Shown here: positions 28,415 through 38,424 of the stretch, piece by piece
Layout of the letters: each line of letters opens with the position of its first letter
Position numbering within the stretch: position 1 is the stretch's first letter
From: Gammaproteobacteria bacterium
Lineage (GTDB): Bacteria > Pseudomonadota > Gammaproteobacteria > Steroidobacterales > Woeseiaceae
Direction of reading: 5' to 3'
Assembly (NCBI GenBank): GCA_018677555.1
Contig: JAHHOT010000157.1
Coordinates: forward strand, 1-62,069
DNA length: 62,069 nucleotides
Translations under genes and position numbers: made by a program
Notes under the pieces: generated by a model
What the model saw: only the letters and a program-made list of their open reading frames with translations
Told to the model about the DNA's origin: nothing
The model's database searches: none

Positions 28415-29230
28415 ATGGCGCGCTTTCAAACCTACTCTGCGGCGGGTAAGTGGTTTCTGCTCTGGACTGCGATCGGCTGCGTTTTCTCACTGCAGCTCAG
28501 GTGGTACTACGAGCTACCGTGGTCGACCTCGATTTTCTGGGGGCTGGCGGACTGGTACCTGTGGGGCCTGCTCGCAATTGGCGTGTTTAAAGGTGTGGGG
28601 TCACTCAAAGACCTCGGCTGGCGGGGCCGGTCGCGGCTGATCCTGTACGCGTTAACAGCTCCCGTCCTCGCGGCGATACACGTCGTGCTTACGATGGTGG
28701 TCGGTGGAATCGACGATTTGCCTGGCACAACGAATTTGCCAGGCTATTTCCAGGCCCTGTATGCGAAAAAGCTGACGCTCAATTTGCTAACGTTTGGCGC
28801 AATCGCGGCGGTTTGCGAGCACCTACTCAGTCGCGCGCCGAGGCGGGACGGCTCGTTCCTGGCGAAAGTCGGCGAAACGACCCGCGTTGTGGACGCCGAT
28901 CAGATAATCTGGGGCGAAGTCTTCGGCAACTACGTGAACCTGCACACGAAAGATGGTGTTTGGCCAGTGCGCGAGACGCTGACAAGCATGATGCGACATC
29001 TACCTCCGCAGCAGTTCGTTCAAATCAGCCGCTCCAGGATGGTCAATCTCGATTGCGTCCGCGAGCTAAGTTCGAAATCTGGAAGAATCCGCATCGCACT
29101 GACCGATGGCAGCGAATCACAGGTGGCTCGCCGGCACGGCGCGCGCGTTCGGCAGGCACTGCGCGATTACTGTGTCGCTGGCGTGACAAAACGAAACCAA
29201 TACCCGGTCTCATTGGAGACAGATCTTTAA
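28415..29230 (+). CDS. Membrane-anchored LytTR-domain transcriptional regulator
   Basis: N-terminal TM helices; C-terminal VDADQIIWGEVFGNYVNLHTKDGVWPVRETLTSMMRHLPPQQFVQISRSRMVNLDCVREL. Confidence 0.85.
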   Translation: MARFQTYSAAGKWFLLWTAIGCVFSLQLRWYYELPWSTSIFWGLADWYLWGLLAIGVFKGVGSLKDLGWRGRSRLILYALTAPVLAAIHVVLTMVVGGIDDLPGTTNLPGYFQALYAKKLTLNLLTFGAIAAVCEHLLSRAPRRDGSFLAKVGETTRVVDADQIIWGEVFGNYVNLHTKDGVWPVRETLTSMMRHLPPQQFVQISRSRMVNLDCVRELSSKSGRIRIALTDGSESQVARRHGARVRQALRDYCVAGVTKRNQYPVSLETDL

Positions 29231-29457
29231 TCAACCCATCGCATTGGGCGAGGCGTGAACGATTCACCGACGTTTCGTTGCCGGTGCCGGAAGTACGCTG
29301 GTGCAGGCATCCGGCTGCCGCGCAACGTCACCAGCACTCCCTTTCTGCTACGATTTTAGATGTGCTCTGGCAACCCTTCAGGGATCGCCAGGCTGCAGGC
29401 TCTATGACAACCCCGCATCCGGACTCGCTACCGGTAATTAATTAAGGAGCCGTTCGA

Positions 29458-29823
29458 ATGACAATTGCTTGCGCATATGTGCTCATGGTTCTCGCGGTCG
29501 GTCACGTGACGGTGGGATACGCAATGTATCGTGACGCTATTCATGCACTGTTTCGCGACGGCTATTTCGGCGCAGCGGCCGGTCACCCGGACCGCCTGCT
29601 TGCCTTCTGGTTTATTTTGTTCAGCGCAACCCTGATGTTACTCGGGCAACTGGTTCTGTATTCGGCCAGGACACAGGATAAGACGCTGCTGTTGATTCTC
29701 TCCTTGTACATCGGGCTCATCGGAATTACGGGTGCGCTCGCGCTGCCGCGATCACCGTTCTTGGTCGCCGTGATCATCGCGCCCGTGCTGTTCTGGCAAG
29801 CGGCCGGCAACAACCCGCTGTGA
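29458..29823 (+). CDS. Small multi-TM membrane protein (DUF6463-like)
   Basis: MTIACAYVLMVLAVGHVTVGYAMYRDAIHALFRDGYFGAAAGHPDRLLAFWFILF... Confidence 0.6.
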   Translation: MTIACAYVLMVLAVGHVTVGYAMYRDAIHALFRDGYFGAAAGHPDRLLAFWFILFSATLMLLGQLVLYSARTQDKTLLLILSLYIGLIGITGALALPRSPFLVAVIIAPVLFWQAAGNNPL

Positions 29824-29885
29824 ATGAGACGACTGTCGGTGGATAAGAATGGCCGAAAATCAGTTTGACAATTCGACAACCAATT

Positions 29886-30035
29886 GCATATGCCGCCCGA
29901 GCCTATCGGCAAGCAAGCGATGCGTTCGAACGCGCGCTACCGAATATTGCCGGATTGGGCGGCAGCCTCGCGCAAAACGAGCTTTTCGACGAGATCGCAC
30001 GATCGAGTTTGCGGCTGGATGCGAGCAGACGTTGA
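29886..30035 (+). pseudogene. C-terminal relic of a TPR (TTC38-like) protein
   Basis: Open frame AYAARAYRQASDAFERALPNIAGLGGSLAQNELFDEIARSSLRLDASRR* with no upstream body. Confidence 0.4.
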
Positions 30036-30039
30036 TCCG

Positions 30040-30975
30040 TCACGACCCGGCCAGCCGGGCCCGATCCCCGCGAATTGCCTCCGTCATGAATTCCATGAAC
30101 GCACGTATGCGAACAGTGTCCCGCAAGTCGGTATGTGTTAGCAGCCACAGCCCGCTGGCCAGATCCCTGATCGGTCCGAGTACGCGTGTAAGCTCCGGTG
30201 ACGGATCCGCGAGAATGCATGGCAGGACAGCAAGCCCGCAGCCCGCTTTTGCAGCAGCAAACTGCACACCAAAACTACTGCTTCGATAGATGACGGCTGA
30301 CTCGGGTACCTGGCTTTTCAGCCATCGGATGGCTGGCACTCCGGCAAGGCTGTCATCGCCGGAGATAATGGCGTGTTGCGCCAGGTCCTGTTTTCGGCGC
30401 GGCGCTCGTCGCTCAGCGAGATAGTCGATAGATCCGTAAACGCCCCACGCGACCGTTGCCAGCTCGCGCCCCAACAGGTGCTCAGGCGGATTATCCGCAG
30501 GACGCAGCGCGACATCGGCTTCCCGTCGCGAGAGGTCGAAGAACAGGTTATCCGTCACTACTTCCAGAACGATATCCGGATGCAAGTCGTGAAATCTTTT
30601 GAGGTGCAGGTGAAGAAAAGACTCTGCAAGAGTGTCTGTCGTGGTTAGACGGATCGTGCCGCTCAGTCGGTAATCGCGGCCGACCAGCCGGCGGTTCAGA
30701 TCATCCATTAATTCGCCGACGCGGGCGGCGCGTTCCAGCAAGTCTTCCCCGCCCTCAGTCAGCACGTAACCGGTTGGCAGGCGCTCGAATAAACGAACTC
30801 CGTACGCATTTTCGAGCGCGTTCAGTCTTCGAAATACCGTGGAGTGATTGACCTGCAACTCGCGCGCAGCGCCCGCCAGACTGCCGTGCCGGGCGATTGC
30901 GAGAAAAAACCTCAGGTCGTCCCAATTTTGCAAAAACGCAAGCTCCAATTGCATAAATTTGGAATTGTTATGCAT
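30040..30975 (-). CDS. LysR-family transcriptional regulator
   Basis: NWDDLRFFLAIARHGSLAGAARELQVNHSTVFRRLNALENAYGVRLFERLPTGYVLTEGGEDLL; start chosen at 30975 rather than the ORF-track start 31446. Confidence 0.9.
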   Translation of the reverse strand: MHNNSKFMQLELAFLQNWDDLRFFLAIARHGSLAGAARELQVNHSTVFRRLNALENAYGVRLFERLPTGYVLTEGGEDLLERAARVGELMDDLNRRLVGRDYRLSGTIRLTTTDTLAESFLHLHLKRFHDLHPDIVLEVVTDNLFFDLSRREADVALRPADNPPEHLLGRELATVAWGVYGSIDYLAERRAPRRKQDLAQHAIISGDDSLAGVPAIRWLKSQVPESAVIYRSSSFGVQFAAAKAGCGLAVLPCILADPSPELTRVLGPIRDLASGLWLLTHTDLRDTVRIRAFMEFMTEAIRGDRARLAGS

Positions 30976-31074
30976 TTGAGCACAGGCTAACGTGTACGAC
31001 AAGTCGTCCCGCAGCAGGACTGCCTGGCATCTGCTGCGACGGACGGCAGGTTGAACAATCCAGAGGATGCGAAC

Positions 31075-32547
31075 ATGGCGATCGGTTATTCCGCGGACAT
31101 TCGAAGCTCCAGTCACGGGCCGCTCATAGAGCGCACTATCAAGGCGCTGATCGATGGCAAGTGGCATGGCGCATTGCCGGAAACACCGGACGTGCGTCTG
31201 TCGCTCAAAAACAGCGGCGATGGATTCCATCACAAGATAGGGACGCAGGCCGCTTCGGCGTTTCCTGCCCGGCCAAACCGTTACCACCTGTACGTCAGCT
31301 ACGCTTGCCCGTGGGCGCATCGCACCATCATCTATCGCAAGCTGAAAGCGCTGAAAAATGTTGTGTCGATGTCGGTGCTTCATCCGCGTTGGGCGGGCCC
31401 GGGCGGTTGGTATTTTGCTGACGATCAGCGGAGCACGATCGATCACTGCGGCGGACGCCGCTATCTCTACGAGGTGTACCAGGCAGCGCAGCGGGATTAC
31501 ACCGGCAGGGTTACTGTACCCGTGCTGTGGGACCGCAAGAAAGAAACAATCGTCAATAATCAGTCGGGCGAAATAATCCGAATCCTCAACACGGCTTTCG
31601 ATTCCTGGGGCGACACTTCAGTCGACTTTTATCCTGCCGACCTCCGCAGCGAAATCGATGCCCTGAATGCATGGCTGATACCAAGCATCTGTGCAGCAGT
31701 TTATAAAGTTGGCTTTGCCAGCAACCAGGCAATCTACGACCAAGCGATCGTGTCGCTATTCGAGGCGCTGGACGAAGTCGAGAAACGGCTGTCGCGGCAG
31801 CCATGTCTTCTTGGTCGTCGCATCACCGAAAGTGACTGGCACCTGTTTGCCACGCTTTGCCGCTTTGACGCCGTCTATTTCGGGGCCATGAAATGCAACC
31901 TGCGGCGACTCATCGACTATCCCGCACTGTGTGACTACACGCGGCGAATTTACCAGTTGCCAGGGGTGGCCGACACAGTACGATTCGACCACATCAAGCA
32001 GCATTACTACGATGCGATTGGCGAAATCGATCCGACGATTGTGCCACATGGGCCGCAATCGGATTACCGCAATACACGTGGTCCGGGTGTCGATGCTGAA
32101 GGTACGGGTAGTGACCGACACGAAACGTCGCCGGACCTGTTCCTGAAGGAAGTGCACAGTTTGCACGAGTATCTCGAGCACTGGATGAAGGGCGAGGTAA
32201 GCGATCAAAAGCGCGGCCCTTTGCGACTGGAAAACGCCCTTGCCGACGACTTTCTGGTGATCCACCCGGGCGGGAATCGTGAGGGCAAGTCGGATGTTAT
32301 TCGTAACTTTGCCCGTGCGTATGGCGAAAAGTCAGCTGATTACGCCCTGCAAATCAAAGACCCTTCAGTTCGTATGTTGGCTGATGGCGTCGCCCTTGTG
32401 ACCTACACGGAGTCGCACCGCGGTGAGCCGGGCCGCACTCGGCTCAGCAGTGCCCTGCTCAGACAACGACCCGACCGCGAATCGCTCCAGTGGTTGTTTC
32501 TGCAGGAAACGTATGCTTCCGGTTCCGGAACTGACCGACATGGTTGA
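31075..32547 (+). CDS. Glutathionyl-hydroquinone reductase-like (omega GST) protein fused to a C-terminal SnoaL/DUF4440-like domain
   Basis: YHLYVSYACPWAHRTIIYRKLK (CPWAxR), VPVLWDRKKETIVNNQSGEIIRIL; C-terminal LENALADDFLVIHPGGNREGKSDVIRNFARAYG...VRMLADGVALVTYTESHRGE. Confidence 0.8.
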   Translation: MAIGYSADIRSSSHGPLIERTIKALIDGKWHGALPETPDVRLSLKNSGDGFHHKIGTQAASAFPARPNRYHLYVSYACPWAHRTIIYRKLKALKNVVSMSVLHPRWAGPGGWYFADDQRSTIDHCGGRRYLYEVYQAAQRDYTGRVTVPVLWDRKKETIVNNQSGEIIRILNTAFDSWGDTSVDFYPADLRSEIDALNAWLIPSICAAVYKVGFASNQAIYDQAIVSLFEALDEVEKRLSRQPCLLGRRITESDWHLFATLCRFDAVYFGAMKCNLRRLIDYPALCDYTRRIYQLPGVADTVRFDHIKQHYYDAIGEIDPTIVPHGPQSDYRNTRGPGVDAEGTGSDRHETSPDLFLKEVHSLHEYLEHWMKGEVSDQKRGPLRLENALADDFLVIHPGGNREGKSDVIRNFARAYGEKSADYALQIKDPSVRMLADGVALVTYTESHRGEPGRTRLSSALLRQRPDRESLQWLFLQETYASGSGTDRHG

Positions 32548-32594
32548 CGGAGAATTATCAAAAGCTGGAAATCAGATTTACGAGGATTTCGACA

Positions 32595-33023
32595 ATGAAC
32601 GATCCAAAGAGAGTTGAATACGCAGCGCTTGTCTTGCGCGTTAGTTTAGGTGTTATGTTCTTGATGCACAGCGTGTGGCTGAAGGCCGTGGTTTTCAGCC
32701 TGGCCGGGACTGCAGACTATTTTGTCTCCATAGGGCTCCCCGGTCTTTTCGCCTATGTCGTGTTCCTGGCAGAAACCATTGGCGGCATCATGCTGATTCT
32801 CGGCATACAAACACGTTGGGTGGCAATAGCATTGCTGCCAATCCTGCTTGGGGCAACGTGGGTGCACAGCGAGAATGGCTGGCTGTTTATCAACGACGGT
32901 GGAGGCTGGGAATACCCTGCTTTCCTGGCGGCCGCTACGTTGGTGCTGATTCTGTTGGGCGACGGTGAGAACGCATCGGATTCGAGGCAAGCGAAGGCCC
33001 GACGCACGAAATTCCAAACTTGA
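32595..33023 (+). CDS. DoxX family membrane protein
   Basis: LVLRVSLGVMFLMHSVWLKA...GTADYFVSIGLPGLFAYVVFLAETIGGIMLILGIQTRWVAIALLPILLGATWVH. Confidence 0.85.
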   Translation: MNDPKRVEYAALVLRVSLGVMFLMHSVWLKAVVFSLAGTADYFVSIGLPGLFAYVVFLAETIGGIMLILGIQTRWVAIALLPILLGATWVHSENGWLFINDGGGWEYPAFLAAATLVLILLGDGENASDSRQAKARRTKFQT

Positions 33024-33078
33024 GAGTAATTGACTACGGGCCTATTAAGTGCGCGCTGCCGTTGCCCGGGGCGACCGC

Positions 33079-34008
33079 CTATTGGAATGTGATCTGCACA
33101 CCCAACTGACCACGAATCTGCGACTCGTAGACCTCGGCCTTCAAAAACCATGACAGTCGATCGGTATCCGCGATTGCACCGGAGAACTCGTTGGCCAGCG
33201 CGTGCCCGAAATCGAGAAAATCCTCGGTGAGCGCTGCTCTTGGACCAAAACCCGTCTCGGCGTACGCGTAATAGATATACCAGTCAATCGGCAGGGCGCC
33301 CAGGTTGAATGTGCGTTCCATGCCCGCCACGAACTTGCCGGCATTTGCGCTGGTATTGTGGATTGCTTCGACCGAATAGACCACGTCATCACCGGACTCG
33401 TGGCGTAATTCGACTCGCAGAAATTCGTCATCGAGCATGTGTTCGAAACCAAGTTCGTACGACCAATGCTCTGTCAGTTGCCGGGCGTATTCCAGCTCGA
33501 TAAGATTCAGTTCCTGCGCAGGCGACAGTGCGCGCTGCGCACTCCGGTCACCGAGTTCACCGAGCACAATTTCCCACACGCCCGACTCATGCCGCAGCAC
33601 GCCTCGCAGGCCTTTAAACCAACCATTTTCGGAAAGCCCGGTCGACGACACCCTGCCCTTGTAGGTCGGAATCGTTCCCAGCTCGAGCTTGCCGAGATCG
33701 TTTTCGTATCTCAGAAACAATCGGCGGACATGAATCTCGTCGTCATTTTCGTCGATCGTGTTGTAGGTGGAGCTGTAGTCGGTGCCTGTCGCAATGAATG
33801 TGTGCAGGGAAAGAGCGGGTCCGAACGCGTAGCCGGCTTCTGCTCGCATGCGGTACTGCGAACGCTCGTCGTTCTGACTCGTGTCGTCATAGCGCAGCGA
33901 CACATCGCCATCGAGCTGAAATTCGGCCCGCGCGGGTGACATCACAGCGACGGACAGGACGGCGAGCAAAGCCGGCAGCCGCCATGCACAAGAAGCACTA
34001 ATAATCAT
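33079..34008 (-). CDS. Outer membrane beta-barrel (porin-like) protein
   Basis: Signal peptide LLAVLSVAVMSPARA; alternating amphipathic strands (VSLRYDDTSQN...YRMRAEAGYAFG...), terminal F-Q. Confidence 0.6.
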   Translation of the reverse strand: MIISASCAWRLPALLAVLSVAVMSPARAEFQLDGDVSLRYDDTSQNDERSQYRMRAEAGYAFGPALSLHTFIATGTDYSSTYNTIDENDDEIHVRRLFLRYENDLGKLELGTIPTYKGRVSSTGLSENGWFKGLRGVLRHESGVWEIVLGELGDRSAQRALSPAQELNLIELEYARQLTEHWSYELGFEHMLDDEFLRVELRHESGDDVVYSVEAIHNTSANAGKFVAGMERTFNLGALPIDWYIYYAYAETGFGPRAALTEDFLDFGHALANEFSGAIADTDRLSWFLKAEVYESQIRGQLGVQITFQ

Positions 34009-34216
34009 TGTCCTGAATTGCTCGCGTCATCGCGGGCGCCGGATACTACAAAGTGTCGCGACGGGAGTCCACTTTCCCAGGCGGTTTCCGAAGGACACTG
34101 ATCGGATACGGACCTGGTACATGCGGAGCAAACAAAATGTATTATGGGCGCGCCCGCCGTGGCGGACTTCGTGGCAACTACACCAACACCCGTAATTACA
34201 AACAGGCGCATTCGAC

Positions 34217-35020
34217 ATGGCGTTCTATCAGGAGGAACTCTTGTACAGCATCAATAGCGTAGTGATCGCCGTGGGCCTTTTCCTGCTCATCATGCTCGCG
34301 AACGAAATCGCCTATCGCATTGCGCGCCGCTCGACCACGGACGAGGGCCTGACGACCCAGACGAACGCCATTCAGGCCGGCATACTCGGCTTGCTTGCGC
34401 TGCTGCTCGGATTCTCATTCAACATGGCGTTGCAACGATTCGACGCGCGCAGCACTGCGGCCATCGAGGAGGCAAATGCGATCGGCACAGCGTGGCTGCG
34501 GACCTCGTTGTTGCCCGAACAGTTTGCCTCGGAGACCGGCTCTTTGATCTCGGACTATGTGGATGTGCGCCTTAAAGGCGGCGGAATAGACATGGCGGAT
34601 CCTGTCAAGCGTGACGAGATCGCTGCGCAAACAGTCCGACTGCAGGCTCAGCTGTGGAGAATCCTGACGGATGCCGCGGCGAGCGATTTGACACCGGCCA
34701 AAAGCGGCCTGGTCATCCAGGCCCTGAACGAGATGATCGACGCCTATGGCAAGCGCCAGGCCCAGCTCGACAAACATGTGCCCGAGGTCGTATTGATCCT
34801 GCTGTTCGTGATCTTCATCGTCTCCGGTGGCATTCTCGGCGCCGCATCCGGTCTCGCCGGCGGCCGGCCGCTGCTTGCGACCATGTCGATGTCAGCGCTG
34901 ATCGTTTTGGTCATTTTCATTGTCATCGACCTCGACCGGCCGCGGCGCGGGCTTATTCAGGTCGATCAAAGCAGCATGTTGGCACTGCGGCTGCAGATCG
35001 ATACGGAATTTGCCCGATGA
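34217..35020 (+). CDS. DUF4239/bestrophin-like membrane protein
   Basis: NAIQAGILGLLALLLGFSFNMALQRFDARSTAAIEEANAIGTAWLRTSLLPE. Confidence 0.65.
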   Translation: MAFYQEELLYSINSVVIAVGLFLLIMLANEIAYRIARRSTTDEGLTTQTNAIQAGILGLLALLLGFSFNMALQRFDARSTAAIEEANAIGTAWLRTSLLPEQFASETGSLISDYVDVRLKGGGIDMADPVKRDEIAAQTVRLQAQLWRILTDAAASDLTPAKSGLVIQALNEMIDAYGKRQAQLDKHVPEVVLILLFVIFIVSGGILGAASGLAGGRPLLATMSMSALIVLVIFIVIDLDRPRRGLIQVDQSSMLALRLQIDTEFAR

Positions 35021-35171
35021 CCGGTCGCGTGGGCAACGTCGGCGATTTCGATCATGATACTTTGATTCGCTTGCCCACCAGGTGGGCCTTGATGCAACGC
35101 GGGCATACAGCAACTTTGGTATTATTGGGCTATTCGGCATTTTATCGAACAAAGCAAGGGCACCCCAAAAT

Positions 35172-35552
35172 ATGTTTCCGGCAGAGGATGAGGAACACTC
35201 TGGTCCCAGCGACACGCTCGGCGGCCGCATTGTCTATGCTCGCGAACAGCGAGACCTGACGACGGCACAGCTGGCTCGTCGCGTCGGTGTAACTACCGAA
35301 ACACTCCACGAGTGGGAAACGGACCGGGCGGAGCCCCGTTCCAATCGATTGCTGACGCTTTCCGGCATGCTGAATGTCAGCCCGACCTGGTTATTGACCG
35401 GCGTGGGCGACAGCCCGGTTGATGGCATGAATGAAACCGAAATGATGCGCATCCGGGCCGTTGTCGAACGCATGCGAGAGCGGGTACTGAAGATCGCCGA
35501 CGACCTCGAGCAACTCAAAGAGCGACTTGACTCCTACCAGAGTTACCAGTAA
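35172..35552 (+). CDS. XRE-family helix-turn-helix regulator
   Basis: LGGRIVYAREQRDLTTAQLARRVGVTTETLHEWETDRAEPRSNRLLTLSGMLNVSPTWLLTG. Confidence 0.85.
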   Translation: MFPAEDEEHSGPSDTLGGRIVYAREQRDLTTAQLARRVGVTTETLHEWETDRAEPRSNRLLTLSGMLNVSPTWLLTGVGDSPVDGMNETEMMRIRAVVERMRERVLKIADDLEQLKERLDSYQSYQ

Positions 35553-35646
35553 TCGCGCGTTGTCCTGTTAGCGCGGCCCAATTGGGCGCGCTGCTGTCGA
35601 TGGTTGCCGGGAACGGCGCTCATACCAAGGTCCGGAATCGCAAACC

Positions 35647-36753
35647 ATGAAACTTCGCTACAAGATCATCAACGGTTTCCTGGCCCTGGTTGCGATTGCC
35701 ATAGTCGCGCTCGCGTTCACTATTAGTTATACGTCGGAATGCACTGCACCGCCGGGCGTCGCTGCGGGTGCCGATACCATGAAAGCCGTAGTCTCGCGAT
35801 GTTACGGCGGGCCGGACACGCTCGAATACCTCGATGTGCAAATGCCGGAACCGGGGCCGAAAGACGTCGTCGTCAAGGTCAAAGCCGCAGCAGTGAATCC
35901 GCTGGACTACCATTACATGCGTGGATCCCCTTACCTGATGCGGCTCTCGTCCGGCATCGGCCAGCCCAGCGATCATCGCATGGGAGTCGATTTCTCCGGC
36001 GTGATCGTGCAGGCGGGTAACGAAGTGACCCGGTTCAAGGTTGGCGATGCTGTTTTCGGTGGACGCAATGGCGCCTTTGCCGAATACGTCGTCATGCCGG
36101 GGGATCGTGCTTTAGCGGCAAAACCCGACAACATGAGCTTTGAGGAAGCTGCGGCCATCCCGATTGCAGCAGTTACGGCACTGCAGGCGCTCCGCGACGA
36201 CGGTCGATTGAAATCGGGTGAGAAAGTGCTGATCAACGGTGCGTCCGGCGGTGTCGGAACCTATGCGGTGCAGATTGCGAAAGCGCTCGGTGCGGACGTG
36301 CATGGCGTCTGCAGCACGCGCAATGTCGACATGGTGCGCGCGCTGGGCGCAGACCACGTCTTCGACTACAAGAATGAAAACTATACCGAGAGCGACAACG
36401 AGTACGACCTGATCGTGGACATGGTCGGTAACCATTCTCTGACGGCAAACCGGCGCGTGCTCAAACCACAGGGACGCATGGTGCTCGTCGGCGGCCCCAA
36501 GGGCGACTGGCTTGCACCGCTGATACCACCATTAAAGGCGATGATGTTGTCGCCGTTTGTCGACCAGGAAATCGGCATGATGCTGGCGGTATTGACCGCT
36601 GACGACCTCGACTACCTGGCCAGCCTCATGGCCGACGGTCGACTGACGTCACGGATCGACAAGCGCTATCCATTGCAGGAAACGGCCGAAGCATTGCGCT
36701 ACCTCGAAACCCGTCGCGCCCGCGGCAAGGTGATCATCGCAATGGACCAGTAA
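35647..36753 (+). CDS. MDR-family NAD(P)-dependent oxidoreductase with N-terminal TM anchor
   Basis: N-terminal TM (GFLALVAIAIVALAFTISYT); VVVKVKAAAVNPLDYHYMRG, VLINGASGGVGTYAVQIAKALGADVHGVCS. Confidence 0.85.
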   Translation: MKLRYKIINGFLALVAIAIVALAFTISYTSECTAPPGVAAGADTMKAVVSRCYGGPDTLEYLDVQMPEPGPKDVVVKVKAAAVNPLDYHYMRGSPYLMRLSSGIGQPSDHRMGVDFSGVIVQAGNEVTRFKVGDAVFGGRNGAFAEYVVMPGDRALAAKPDNMSFEEAAAIPIAAVTALQALRDDGRLKSGEKVLINGASGGVGTYAVQIAKALGADVHGVCSTRNVDMVRALGADHVFDYKNENYTESDNEYDLIVDMVGNHSLTANRRVLKPQGRMVLVGGPKGDWLAPLIPPLKAMMLSPFVDQEIGMMLAVLTADDLDYLASLMADGRLTSRIDKRYPLQETAEALRYLETRRARGKVIIAMDQ

Positions 36754-36810
36754 ATGGGGACATTCTGGATTTAATGTATTAGTACGTTAAATCCAGAATG
36801 TCCCCGTTTG
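36753..36810. repeat. Palindromic repeat P1 (BIME/REP-like)
   Basis: GGGGACATTCTGGATTTAA (36756-36774) and exact reverse complement TTAAATCCAGAATGTCCCC (36787-36805); fills the gap between convergent stop codons. Confidence 0.9.
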
Positions 36811-38424
36811 TTAAGAGTGAGCCTGCCGGATCAGGTCGGCTGCTTTTTCGCCAATCAACATCGCGGGAGCATTCGTGTTTGTCGAGACCATGGTCGGCAT
36901 TATTGACGCATCCGCGACGCGAAGCCCCTGCACGCCGCGGACGCGTAGCTTCGGATCGACGACCGCATTCGCGTCGCCACCCATCCGACAAGTACCGACA
37001 GGATGCCACGAGGTCTGCCCGGTCTTTACCGCATAGTCGAACAATGCGAAATCACTAGTCACGTCCGGACCGGGAAGGATCTCACGAACCACGAAATCTT
37101 CCATTTCCGCATGCGCGGCAATTTTTCTGATCAGTTTGAGCCCTGCTACTGTAGCCGCCCTGTCGCTGTCATCATCAAGATAGTTCGGCTGAATGACGGG
37201 ATCTGTCAGCGGATCATTGCAAGCAATGTGGACAGCGCCTCTGGATCTCGGGCGGGTCTGAAAAGAACCCAGGGTAATCCCGGGCCATGCATCCACTCCC
37301 GTACCATCCGCACTATAACGGTCCTTGCCGCTAATGAGTGCCAGCTGGATCTTGGTGTCCGGATGCTCACTGTTCCTGCACGCCCGCATGATCGAATGCG
37401 CCGTCACCGTCGACGTTGTCAGCAGCCCCCGTCGGTGAAACGCGAAACGCATACCTTCTGCGGCCGCAGCAATCTTGCTGTTCAAAATGTCATTAACCGT
37501 ACGCTCGCCGCGGACTTCGAAAGACATGCGGACCTGGAAATGGTCCTGCAGGTTTTCACCCACCTGGTCTCGATCGACCAGTAGTCTGACACCCGCATCG
37601 GCCAGCACCCGCGGATTGCCAATGCCGGAACGCTCCAGGATAGCCGGAGACTCAATCGAACCGGCGCTGAGTATAATCTCGGACCTTGCTGACGCCATTC
37701 GACGAGCGTGCCGGCGCAGGTATTCGATTCCGAAGCAGCGCGATCCATCGAAAAGCAACCTGTCCGCTTTTGCATGCGTTACAACGGTCAGATTTTTTCG
37801 CCGTTGAGCCGCACGCAAATACGCTGTCGCTGTCGAAGAACGCCTGCCATTGCGCATGGAAAGTTGCAGGTGTGCCGCGCCTGCATCGCAGGTTTCATTG
37901 TAGTCACCTGGCTTCGCGGCACCGAGCGCCCGGCACGCGTTAATGAACGCCGTCGATACGGCGGAATCATGCGCCACATTTGAGACCGCGATTGGCCCGC
38001 CGAGGCCGCGAAAATCGGGATTGCCGCCGGGCCGGTTCTCCAGCTTCTTGTAGTACGACAGGATTTGATCGAACCCCCAGCCTTCATTGCCAAGGGCACG
38101 CCACTCGTCCCAGGACTCTTTCGACCCGCGCACATAAACCATGCCGTTGACAGAGCTCGAACCACCGAGCGTTCGACCCTTCGGCCAGTACACTTGCTGA
38201 GTCACCGGCCCGTCACCCCTACTCGTAAAGTACTGCCAGACAAAGTTCGGATTAGTCAGCAGCTTGCCCACACCAAGTGGGATATGAATCCAGACGTGCC
38301 GGTCCGGTCCGCCCGCTTCCAACAACAAAACGTTTTTCGCGGGGTCTTCGCTAAGCCTCGACGCGACTATCGCGCCGGCCGAGCCGGCCCCGATTACAAT
38401 GTAATCGTAGCTAGCGGCCGTCAT
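36811..38424 (-). CDS. GMC-family oxidoreductase (choline/alcohol dehydrogenase-like)
   Basis: YDYIVIGAGSAGAIVASRLSEDPAKNVLLLEAGG, GRTLGGSSSVNGMVYVRGS, SWHPVGTCRMGGDANAVVDPKLRVRGVQGLRVADASIMP. Confidence 0.93.
   Translation of the reverse strand: MTAASYDYIVIGAGSAGAIVASRLSEDPAKNVLLLEAGGPDRHVWIHIPLGVGKLLTNPNFVWQYFTSRGDGPVTQQVYWPKGRTLGGSSSVNGMVYVRGSKESWDEWRALGNEGWGFDQILSYYKKLENRPGGNPDFRGLGGPIAVSNVAHDSAVSTAFINACRALGAAKPGDYNETCDAGAAHLQLSMRNGRRSSTATAYLRAAQRRKNLTVVTHAKADRLLFDGSRCFGIEYLRRHARRMASARSEIILSAGSIESPAILERSGIGNPRVLADAGVRLLVDRDQVGENLQDHFQVRMSFEVRGERTVNDILNSKIAAAAEGMRFAFHRRGLLTTSTVTAHSIMRACRNSEHPDTKIQLALISGKDRYSADGTGVDAWPGITLGSFQTRPRSRGAVHIACNDPLTDPVIQPNYLDDDSDRAATVAGLKLIRKIAAHAEMEDFVVREILPGPDVTSDFALFDYAVKTGQTSWHPVGTCRMGGDANAVVDPKLRVRGVQGLRVADASIMPTMVSTNTNAPAMLIGEKAADLIRQAHS

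Noticed and set aside
30976-31446. N-terminal extension of the LysR ORF to 31446
   Set aside because: The extension overlaps the divergent GST gene and carries no HTH; the HTH begins just after 30975.
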